This document shows, piece after piece, positions 15,616 through 24,386 of a DNA stretch of 64,000 nucleotides (the stretch's first letter is position 1; the number at the start of each line of letters is the position of its first letter). The DNA is from Planotetraspora thailandica (GTDB lineage Bacteria; Actinomycetota; Actinomycetes; Streptosporangiales; Streptosporangiaceae), in assembly GCF_016863335.1 (NCBI RefSeq), contig NZ_BOOR01000024.1, positions 62,001 through 126,000 of the forward strand, written 5' to 3'. The notes under the pieces are model-generated. The model ran no database searches, was not told the DNA's origin, and saw only the letters and a list, made by a program, of their open reading frames with translations. Made by a program: the position numbers and the translations under genes.

Positions 15616-16638
15616 TCAGAAGACCGGGATGATGTCCTCAGGGTCGACCACGTCGACCGCCACGCCGTCGATGTCGAGCTCGGGGATCGCGGGGAACTCG
15701 ATTCCCCACCGCTCGACGATCGCCCGTACGCGTGCCATGGCGAGCCGCCAGTTCTCGGCCTGCTCGTCGTAGGACAGAACGCCGAGACCGGCCTGCCTGG
15801 CGTGATCCGTCAGCACCCGGTGATTGTGCAGGAAGTACGGCGGGAGCTCCCAGAAGCCCTCTGGAGGCTCCCAGAGGATCATCGACAGGAACACGAACCC
15901 CGCCCGGAGCTGGCGGGTGATGAGGCCGCGGACGTCGTCGGTGAGTCCGGGCCACTCGTTCTCCAGGATCGTCATGCAGATCTGCAGATGCCGCGACTCG
16001 TCACGCCCGATCTTGTGAAACATGTCGGAGAACAGCGGATGCCCGGTTGCGCCGGCCATGCCGCGAAACAGCGTCGACGCCGCCATCTCGCCCATCATGA
16101 AGCTGGTGAACAGTACGGCCAGCGAGTACTTCCCCACCGCGGCGGTGTAGCCCGTCCAGTAGCGGCCGCCGTTGTGGTACAGCCACCCGATGTTGTTGTG
16201 GGCCGCCCGCTCCAGGTCGGTGGAGGGCTCCCAGCCGAGCGGTCCGCCGGGCCACAGACGGGCGATCGTCCGCTGGCAGCACTCCTCGTGGTTCATCTCG
16301 TCGCGAGTGATGGAGAAGAAGCACTTGCGTACCGGGTCCTCCTCGTGCTTCTCGAACGCCTGGATCGTCGCCCGCGCGAAGACGGCGGGGCCCGACGCGT
16401 CGAAGTTGGCCAGCACGGAGAACCAGTACATGATTCCGAGCCTCTGCTCGGCGGTGAAACTCCCGGGATCGAGCAGGTCCCAGGGCAGATCGGCCGGGTT
16501 CCAGACCATGCGCTTGGACTTCTCGTAGATGTCCGCGAGCTTGCCGGTCTCCACCCGCCATTCCATCGGATAGATGTTCGGCTGCGGCACCTCGGGCGCG
16601 GGCCAGAAGCCGCCTTCGGGAATCGTGACGTCCGTCAT
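15616..16638 (-). CDS. Ferritin-like diiron protein, putative oxygenase
   Basis: The 340-residue protein has the four-helix diiron signature: E114-M-N-H117, E184 in MMGEMAAS, and E214-S-R-H217 within GRDESRH, plus an upstream Glu-rich helix (AFEKHEED). This matches the carboxylate/His pattern of R2-like and AurF-like oxygenases, desaturases and related enzymes. I cannot assign a substrate. It has no signal peptide. ATG 16638 is the first start and gives a proline-rich N-terminus. It lies downstream of the EamA gene on the same strand with a 66-bp gap, so it may share regulation by the MocR protein or have its own promoter. Confidence 0.65.
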   Translation of the reverse strand: MTDVTIPEGGFWPAPEVPQPNIYPMEWRVETGKLADIYEKSKRMVWNPADLPWDLLDPGSFTAEQRLGIMYWFSVLANFDASGPAVFARATIQAFEKHEEDPVRKCFFSITRDEMNHEECCQRTIARLWPGGPLGWEPSTDLERAAHNNIGWLYHNGGRYWTGYTAAVGKYSLAVLFTSFMMGEMAASTLFRGMAGATGHPLFSDMFHKIGRDESRHLQICMTILENEWPGLTDDVRGLITRQLRAGFVFLSMILWEPPEGFWELPPYFLHNHRVLTDHARQAGLGVLSYDEQAENWRLAMARVRAIVERWGIEFPAIPELDIDGVAVDVVDPEDIIPVF

Positions 16639-16704
16639 GGTTCCACCGCCGATCAGGGTGCTATGACAGCCTCAGCCCTATCCTGTTCCCATCTGTCACA
16701 TGAT

Positions 16705-17652
16705 TCAAGCTTTCGCGGCCCTGCGGCTGCCCTGGGTCAGGGCGACGCACACCAGGACGGCGCCCGCGGCCGCCACGGTCGCCCCGCCGAACCGCTCCCC
16801 CATCAGCAGCCAGGCCCACACCAGCGTGAGCAGCGGCTGGGCCAGCTGGACCTGCCCGGCACGCGCGATGCCCCCGGCGGCCAGGCCGGCGTACCACGGG
16901 ATGAAGCCGAGGAACATCGAGACCAGCCCCACGTAGGCGAACCCCGCCAGCGACACGGCATCGAGCTGCGGACCGGTCACCGCCGCCAGCACGACCGTCG
17001 CCGGCACCGTCACCGGAGCCGCCACGACCAGCGCGTACGAGATGACGAGCCGACCTGGGACCTCCCGGGCCAGCCTGCCGCCCTCGGTGTAGCCGACGGC
17101 CGCAGACGACAACGCGAGCACGAGCAGGAGGTCTGCTCCGGAGAGTTCGCCGCCGCCTTGCGTGAGGGTGAACGCGGTGATCGACGCGACTCCCCCCGCG
17201 CAGGCCACCCAGAAGAGCGGCCGCGGCCGCTCCCCCGCACGCAGCACGGCGAAGGCCGCCGTCGCCGCGGGAAGCAGCCCGATGACGACCGCCGAGTGGG
17301 CCGTGCTCGCCCCGCCGTACAGGGCGAGGGAGCTGAACAGGGGAAATCCGAGCACTACACCGAGGACGATCAGCACGTACGACCGGAGATGGGCCCGGGG
17401 CGGCAGGACTGGAGCCCTGGACACCTTGAGGCAGACGAGTGCCGCGAGCGCCGCGAGCGCGGCGCGCCCGACGGTGACCAGGTAGGGGTCGAAGCCGCGC
17501 AGCGCGTAGACCGTCGCGGGGAACGTCGCCGAGAACGAGAGCACTCCCAGCCCGGCCAGCGCGGTGCCCCGCCAGGCGCGTCGCCCCGGCGACTCCACCG
17601 GCGGGGAGACCGGTATCGGAGCGGGAACGATAGCGCTATTGTCGGTTTTCAT
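16705..17652 (-). CDS. EamA/DMT-family transporter
   Basis: The 315-residue protein has ten hydrophobic helices in two repeated EamA halves (for example the glycine-rich GVLSFSATFPATV and LVWAWLLMGERFGG, the latter typical of the last EamA helices). Members export amino acids or metabolites. ATG 17652 (MKTDNSAIV) shares the CATG at 17650-17653 with the ATG of the divergent MocR gene, so the transcript would be leaderless or almost so; a -10 TATCGT lies 5 nt upstream on this strand. The MocR regulator beside it probably controls export of the compound it senses. Confidence 0.85.
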   Translation of the reverse strand: MKTDNSAIVPAPIPVSPPVESPGRRAWRGTALAGLGVLSFSATFPATVYALRGFDPYLVTVGRAALAALAALVCLKVSRAPVLPPRAHLRSYVLIVLGVVLGFPLFSSLALYGGASTAHSAVVIGLLPAATAAFAVLRAGERPRPLFWVACAGGVASITAFTLTQGGGELSGADLLLVLALSSAAVGYTEGGRLAREVPGRLVISYALVVAAPVTVPATVVLAAVTGPQLDAVSLAGFAYVGLVSMFLGFIPWYAGLAAGGIARAGQVQLAQPLLTLVWAWLLMGERFGGATVAAAGAVLVCVALTQGSRRAAKA

Positions 17653-17672
17653 GAATGACGATAGCAGTATCG
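17627..17672. promoter_or_regulatory. MocR operator: direct repeat with 31-bp period across both starts
   Basis: ACGATAGCGCTATTG (17627-17641) and ACGATAGCAGTATCG (17658-17672) are direct repeats offset by 31 bp, three helical turns. An extra inverted half-site, TATCG, is at 17614-17618. The repeats contain the -10 boxes of both divergent genes (TATTGT 17637-17642 for the plus gene, TATCGT 17663-17658 for the minus gene). Direct-repeat operators of this geometry are known for MocR proteins. Confidence 0.65.
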
Positions 17673-19063
17673 TGCGCCTCGCCGCGATCCTCCGGAAAGA
17701 GGCGGAGATGTCGCGGCCGGGCGACCGGCTGCCGTCGAGCAGGGAGATCATGCGGCGTCACGGCGTCAGCCCGGTGACGGTCTCCCGGGCGATCGCGCAG
17801 CTCGCCGCAGAGGGACGCGTGGTGACCCGGCCGGGCAGCGGCGCGTTCGTCGCCTCCGTACGGCCGGCCGCCGCCGAGGCCGCCGACCTGTCGTGGCAGA
17901 CGGTCGCGCTCGGAGACCGGGTCGTGGACGACTCCGCGGTCGTGAGCCTGCTCGCCCAGCCGGAAGACGGGGTCGTCCCGCTGACGGGCGGCTACCTCAA
18001 TCCCGATCTGCGCCCGACGCGGGAGTTGGCGGCCGCGGCTGCCAGGGCCGTACGCCGTCCGGACAGCTGGGCGATGCCTCCGCTGAACGGCCTGGCCGGG
18101 CTGCGGAGGTGGTTCGCCGCCGAGGTGGGCGGGGCGCTGACACAGAGCGACGTGCTGGTGGTGAGCGGCGGGCAGGCGGCGTTGACGCACGCGTTCCGCG
18201 CGCTGGCGGCTCCCGGGGAGGTCGTGCTCGTGGAGACCCCCACCTATCCGGGCGCCCTGGCCGCCGCGAAGGCCGCCGGGCTGCGCGCCTCCGCCGTGCC
18301 GGTCGATCGTGACGGGACGCGGCCCGACCTGCTGGCCGAGGCCTTCGCGCGCACGGGCGCCCGGGTCTTCCTCTGCCAGCCGACGCTGCACAACCCGACC
18401 GGGGCGACCATGCCCCTCGACCGCAGACAGCAGGTGCTGGCGGTCGCGGCGGCGGCGGGCGCGTTCGTGATCGAGGACGACTACGCCAGGTTCCTCACCC
18501 GGGGACCGGTGCCGCCGTCGATGGTCTCCCTGGACCGCCACGGCACCGTCGTGCACATCCTGTCACTGAGCAAGATCACGGCACCCAGCCTGCGGGTGGC
18601 GGGCCTCATCGCGCGTGGCCCCGCCGCGCACCGCCTGCGGGCGAGCCAGCTGGTCGAGTCGTTCTTCGTCGCACGCCCGTTGCAGGAGACCGCTCTGGAG
18701 TTCGTCGGCTCACCCGCGTGGCGTCGGCACCTCGCCACTGTCACCCAGGAGATCGGCACCCGCCAGCAGGCATTGCTCGCGGGCCTCGCCCTGCATGCGC
18801 CGGAAGCGGAGGTCCACCTCGTGCCGCGCGGCGGGCTGCACGTGTGGGTACGGCTGCCGCAGGACGCCGACGAGGCGGGGGTCGTGGAGGCGGCCCGGCG
18901 CGAGGGCGTCCTGATCAGCCCGGGACGGATCTACTACCCGTCCGAGCCCCCCGGGCCCAGGATCCGGCTGACACACACCGCCGCCGTCACCTCGGCCGAG
19001 CTGGATGAGGGCGTCAGGCGCTTCGGCGCCGCCCTGCGGAACCGGACCGGCGCCGAGCCGTGA
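17651..19063 (+). CDS. MocR-family regulator (GntR wHTH fused to PLP aminotransferase)
   Basis: The 470-residue protein has an N-terminal winged helix (about 5-75, SSREIMRRHGVSPVTVSRAI) and a fold-type I aminotransferase domain with HNPTGATMPL, the Asp in VIEDDYARF, and the PLP Lys in SLSKITAPSLRVAG. MocR proteins sense PLP or amino-compound ligands. The ATG at 17651 gives MNDDSSIVRLAAIL and is probably leaderless. Longer starts upstream would overlap the divergent EamA gene and are rejected. Its likely target is the EamA transporter and its own promoter. Confidence 0.9.
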   Translation: MNDDSSIVRLAAILRKEAEMSRPGDRLPSSREIMRRHGVSPVTVSRAIAQLAAEGRVVTRPGSGAFVASVRPAAAEAADLSWQTVALGDRVVDDSAVVSLLAQPEDGVVPLTGGYLNPDLRPTRELAAAAARAVRRPDSWAMPPLNGLAGLRRWFAAEVGGALTQSDVLVVSGGQAALTHAFRALAAPGEVVLVETPTYPGALAAAKAAGLRASAVPVDRDGTRPDLLAEAFARTGARVFLCQPTLHNPTGATMPLDRRQQVLAVAAAAGAFVIEDDYARFLTRGPVPPSMVSLDRHGTVVHILSLSKITAPSLRVAGLIARGPAAHRLRASQLVESFFVARPLQETALEFVGSPAWRRHLATVTQEIGTRQQALLAGLALHAPEAEVHLVPRGGLHVWVRLPQDADEAGVVEAARREGVLISPGRIYYPSEPPGPRIRLTHTAAVTSAELDEGVRRFGAALRNRTGAEP

Positions 19064-19079
19064 CCGCGCCGAGCGGACG

Positions 19080-19178
19080 TCATCTCGTGCGCGGGTTCCT
19101 GGGGGCGCTCTCCCGGCGCCGTCGCACGCGGCGGTTCTTCTCCTGCATGGCCAGGTAGGCCAGGTAGCTGATGCGCAT
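19080..19178 (-). CDS. Small basic protein of 32 residues, possible new small gene
   Basis: An ATG at 19178 preceded by AGGAGGAG at 2 nt opens a 32-codon frame: an N-terminal aromatic segment MRISYLAYLAMQEKN followed by an Arg-rich tail (RRVRRRR and further basic residues). The strong ribosome site and high GC in third positions support translation. It is divergent from the CGNR gene and converges with the MocR gene. It might be a leader peptide or a nucleic-acid-binding microprotein. No homologue is known to me. Confidence 0.45.
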   Translation of the reverse strand: MRISYLAYLAMQEKNRRVRRRRESAPRNPRTR

Positions 19179-19279
19179 GACTCCTCCTGGAATGTCGACA
19201 CCGGTAAGAGCTTTACGAAGGTGTTGATTATTCCGCCATGCGGGCTCCCATAGAGTTGACGAAGGAGGCGATCACCCAC

Positions 19280-19858
19280 ATGACCAGTCCGGCGGAGTTG
19301 CTGCGCGACTTCGTGAACACCTACGACGTCGAGGGAGACGCCGACGAGTTGTCCTCCCCCGCCGAGCTGTCCCTCTGGCTGCGCGAGCACGACCTGATCG
19401 GCGACGACGACCGTGCCATGGAAGGCGACCTCGCCGTCGCGATCCGCCTGCGCGAGGGGCTGCGCCACGTGCTGCGGCTCAACCACGACGGCATGCCGTA
19501 CGACGCGCCCGAAGAGCTGGGCACGGCGCTGGCGGCCCTTCCGATGCGCGTCACGCTGTCGGGAGGATCGCCCGCCCTCGAACCGGCGGTCGGCGGCGCA
19601 CCCGGCGGGCTCACCAGGATCGCGGCGCTCATCCCCGCCGCGCACGCCGACGGTTCCTGGCCGCGGCTCAAGGTCTGCGCCGAGAGCACCTGCCAGTGGG
19701 CGTTCATCGACACCTCGAAGAACCGCTCGCGCGCCTGGTGCTCGATGCGGGTGTGCGGGAATCGCAACAAAACACGGACATATCGGGCGAGACGGCGGGC
19801 GGAGAGCTCGTCAGGCCACGACGGCGAGTACGGTGATACGGGCAAAGAAGGGAGCTAG
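19280..19858 (+). CDS. CGNR zinc-finger regulator (ABATE domain)
   Basis: The 192-residue protein begins with the ABATE-like region (PAELLRDFVNTYD) and ends with the CGNR zinc finger: CAESTCQWAFIDTSKNRSRAWCSMRVCGNRNKTRTYRARR, in which the four Cys (C-x4-C and C-x4-C) bind zinc. Such proteins are putative stress regulators in actinobacteria. ATG 19280 follows AAGGAGG by 11 nt; an earlier in-frame ATG at 19238 would add 14 residues. The GNAT gene begins 4 bp after its stop. Confidence 0.82.
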   Translation: MTSPAELLRDFVNTYDVEGDADELSSPAELSLWLREHDLIGDDDRAMEGDLAVAIRLREGLRHVLRLNHDGMPYDAPEELGTALAALPMRVTLSGGSPALEPAVGGAPGGLTRIAALIPAAHADGSWPRLKVCAESTCQWAFIDTSKNRSRAWCSMRVCGNRNKTRTYRARRRAESSSGHDGEYGDTGKEGS

Positions 19859-19862
19859 CCGG

Positions 19863-20453
19863 ATGGGTGTCAGGACTGCTCGTCTCGAGGATGTCGAAGC
19901 GGTGACGAGCACCCAGATCCGGGCGTGGAAGTTCGTCTACCGCGATTTCATGCCCCTCGGCCCGCTGGAGCAGATGACGGGGCCCGCCGCCGAGAAGCTG
20001 TGGCGGCGCCAGTGGGACGAGGCGATCACCACGCCTCCCACTCCCCGGCATCGGGTGCTCGTCGCCGTGGAACAGGTCATCCCGGAATCCGAGTCGTCCC
20101 CGGCCGAGGAGGACGAACGGCCGGGACCGCCGGACTCCGACCGGGTCGTCGGGCTCGCCTCGCACGGCCCCGCCGAGGACCCGGACGTGAACCCGTCGAC
20201 GACGGCGGAGCTGCTCACCCTGCTGGTCGACCCGAATCACACCAGGCGCGGCCACGGCAGCCGCCTGCTCAACGCGACCGTCGACCACCTGCGCGACGAC
20301 GGTTTCAGCACGGTCGTGACGTGGGTATTCGCCGACAACCACGCGATGCTCGCCTTCCTGGAGTCTGCGGGCTGGGGCGAGGACGGAGCAGATCGTGTGC
20401 TCGACATGGGCCGCCCCATTCGCATGGTCCGCCTGAGGACCGAAATCGGCTGA
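19863..20453 (+). CDS. GNAT-family N-acetyltransferase
   Basis: The 196-residue protein has the GNAT fold. Motif A is LLTLLVDPNHTRRGHGSRLLN (the acetyl-CoA loop R-R-G-H-G-S), and motif B includes VFADNHAMLAFLESAGW. The insert between strands (about 80-100, acidic and Pro-rich) is probably a surface loop. The substrate is unknown. ATG 19863 has GGGAG 8 nt upstream. It is followed by the first of the 53-bp repeat arrays and then menA. Confidence 0.82.
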   Translation: MGVRTARLEDVEAVTSTQIRAWKFVYRDFMPLGPLEQMTGPAAEKLWRRQWDEAITTPPTPRHRVLVAVEQVIPESESSPAEEDERPGPPDSDRVVGLASHGPAEDPDVNPSTTAELLTLLVDPNHTRRGHGSRLLNATVDHLRDDGFSTVVTWVFADNHAMLAFLESAGWGEDGADRVLDMGRPIRMVRLRTEIG

Positions 20454-20481
20454 CCCTCACCCTCCCCCGCCACCCTCGCCG

Positions 20482-20645
20482 TGATCATGCAGATCTTCGC
20501 CCGCGCGCCTGTGACGTGCACATTCCCCATGCGTGATCATGCAGAAGTTCGCTCGCAAGGCCACCGACCTGCGAAAACTCGTTTCGCGATCATGCAGTTG
20601 TCACCCCGCGGTCCCCGCGAAAGCACCAGAAGCAGGAAAAGGTAA
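20482..20645 (+). repeat. 53-bp repeat array A (3 units) between the GNAT gene and menA
   Basis: TGATCATG cores occur at 20482 and 20534, and a CGATCATG variant at 20587 (periods 52 and 53 bp). The conserved core CGTGATCATGCAGAAGTTCG is exact in unit 2. Unit 2 reads MQKFARKATDLRKLVS, with the expected TGA mutated to CGA. Unit 3 reads as a 17-codon frame ending in TAA at 20643-20645, 4 nt before the menA GTG. Orientation is sense to the GNAT gene. Apart from the array I see nothing else in the 196-bp gap. Confidence 0.85.
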
Positions 20646-20649
20646 GAAC

Positions 20650-21519
20650 GTGGCCACATCAGCCCAGTGGTTAGCCGGCGCTCGTCCCCGTACGCTTCCC
20701 GCCGCCGTCGTGCCCGTCGTCGTCGGCACCGGCGCGGCGATCTCCCAGGGAGGCGCGGTCTGGTGGAGGGCCGCGGTCGCACTGTTCGTGGCGCTGGCCC
20801 TGCAGGTCGGGGTGAACTACGCCAACGACTACAGCGACGGCGTGAAAGGCACCGACAAGGAACGCGTCGGCCCCATGAGGCTGGTCGGCTCAGGTGCGGC
20901 CGCGCCCAAGCAGGTGCTCGCCGCCGCCTTCCTCTGCTTCGCCGCCGCCGCGGTCGCCGGACTGGTCCTGGTCGTCGCGACCGGTGCTTGGTGGCTCATC
21001 CTGGTCGGGCTCGCCGCCATCCTGGCCGCGTGGTTCTACACGGGAGGGTCCCGCCCGTACGGCTACCGCGCCATGGGCGAGATCTCGGTCTTCGTCTTCT
21101 TCGGCCTGGTCGCCGTGGCGGGCACCACCTACGTGCAGGTGGACCGCCTGACCTGGTTGTCCCTCGCCGCCGCGATCCCCGTGGGCCTGCTGGCCTGCGC
21201 GCTGCTCGTGGTCAACAATCTGCGCGACATCGGGACCGACGGCGTCACCGGCAAGCGCACCCTCGCCGTGGTCCTCGGCGACAGGCGGACCCGGGTGCTC
21301 TACTCGGCCGCGCTGATCGTCCCGATCGTGATCGCGCTGGCCCTCGTGCCCGTACGGCCCTTCGCCGCGCTCACCGTGCTGGCGATCCCTCTGACGGTGG
21401 CTCCGGTCAAGGCGGTCATGTCGGGGGCGACCGGCCCCTCACTGATCGCCACGTTGCAGCAGACGGGTCGCCTGCAGCTCGTGTTCGGCCTGCTCTTCGC
21501 AATCGGCCTGGCACTTTGA
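20650..21519 (+). CDS. menA: 1,4-dihydroxy-2-naphthoate polyprenyltransferase
   Basis: The 289-residue UbiA-type membrane prenyltransferase makes demethylmenaquinone. It carries the two Asp-rich motifs, NYANDYSDGVKGTD (about residue 55) and NNLRDIGTDGVTGKRTLAV (about 188), and eight or nine hydrophobic helices. GTG 20650 (VATSAQWLAGARPRTLPAA) has AGGAAAAGGT upstream and is 4 nt from the stop of the last repeat mini-ORF. The open frame extends upstream through the repeat, giving MQKF; that extension is not part of MenA. Codon 8 is a rare TTA. Confidence 0.9.
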   Translation: MATSAQWLAGARPRTLPAAVVPVVVGTGAAISQGGAVWWRAAVALFVALALQVGVNYANDYSDGVKGTDKERVGPMRLVGSGAAAPKQVLAAAFLCFAAAAVAGLVLVVATGAWWLILVGLAAILAAWFYTGGSRPYGYRAMGEISVFVFFGLVAVAGTTYVQVDRLTWLSLAAAIPVGLLACALLVVNNLRDIGTDGVTGKRTLAVVLGDRRTRVLYSAALIVPIVIALALVPVRPFAALTVLAIPLTVAPVKAVMSGATGPSLIATLQQTGRLQLVFGLLFAIGLAL

Positions 21520-21550
21520 CGCCGGAGCGTCTACGGCGACCGTGAGGCCG

Positions 21551-21587
21551 GCGTACGGCTGTCGCCGCGAGAGCGACAGCCGTACGC
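21551..21587. terminator. Bidirectional terminator between menA and the coiled-coil gene
   Basis: A perfect 15-bp stem (21551-21565 with 21573-21587) encloses a 7-nt loop between the convergent stops of menA and the coiled-coil gene. It should end both transcripts. Confidence 0.8.
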
Positions 21588-21595
21588 GGGCGACG

Positions 21596-22120
21596 TCAGC
21601 CCGCGACCGCTCCCGCCGGGCCGCCCGACATCTCCTTGATCAGCGCGATCACCTCGTCGAACCGCGAGTCCATCCGGTCGAGGCGCCCGTCCATGGCATC
21701 GAACCGGCCGTCCATCCGATCCATGCGCCCGTCCATGGCGTCGAACCGCTGGTCGACCGCGTCGAACCGCTGATCCACGACGTCAAATCGCCGATCCACC
21801 GCGTCGAACCGCCGGTCCACCGCGTCGAACCGCCGGTCCACGGCGTCGAACCGCTGATCGACGGCGACGAAGCGGTCGTCCACCGTGTCGAGACGATCGT
21901 CGAGGGCCTCGAACCGGGACTCGACCGCGGTTCGGAACTCCGTCATGTCGTCGCGCAGCGCCTGGATCATGCGGGTGTTGGCGCCCTGCGCCTGCTGCAC
22001 GTCCAGCCGTACCCGCTCGACCTTGTTGTCCACGGTTCCGACAAGGATCTTGATGGACTGCACGTCGAGCTCCAGCGCCGTGACGCGCTCCTCGAACGAC
22101 ATGTGCGTCATGGTGACCAT
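21596..22120 (-). CDS. Heptad-repeat coiled-coil protein
   Basis: The 174-residue protein is mostly one coiled coil. Residues 69-155 consist of about twelve near-perfect seven-residue repeats of the type RFDAVDR, drifting to RFDAMDG near the C-terminus. At DNA level they are 21-bp tandem repeats, so copy number can change by slippage. It has no signal peptide or TM segment. The N-terminus (SFEERVTALELDVQSIKILVG) is also helical. ATG 22120 has gaggagagagg upstream. The function is unknown; a scaffold, phage-like or regulator-tethering role is possible. Confidence 0.7.
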   Translation of the reverse strand: MVTMTHMSFEERVTALELDVQSIKILVGTVDNKVERVRLDVQQAQGANTRMIQALRDDMTEFRTAVESRFEALDDRLDTVDDRFVAVDQRFDAVDRRFDAVDRRFDAVDRRFDVVDQRFDAVDQRFDAMDGRMDRMDGRFDAMDGRLDRMDSRFDEVIALIKEMSGGPAGAVAG

Positions 22121-22252
22121 GCCTCTCTCCTCGGGGGGTGATGGTTCCGCGGCCGCCGATCGACGGCCTGGTCCATACCTTCGCGGAAGATCAGGCCTCC
22201 TCGTGCCGTTCCGTGACGGCCCTGTGGAGAGGCTTCATCCTGTGGACAACTT

Positions 22253-24382
<2,130 letters not shown>

Positions 24383-24386
<4 letters not shown>

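Noticed and set aside
17564-17650. 29-codon N-terminal extension of the MocR protein
   Set aside because: It would overlap the divergent EamA coding region and operators; the winged helix starts right after ATG 17651.
20533-20649. MQKF extension of MenA as its true N-terminus
   Set aside because: The extension is repeat sequence; MenA homology starts at GTG 20650, which has its own ribosome site.
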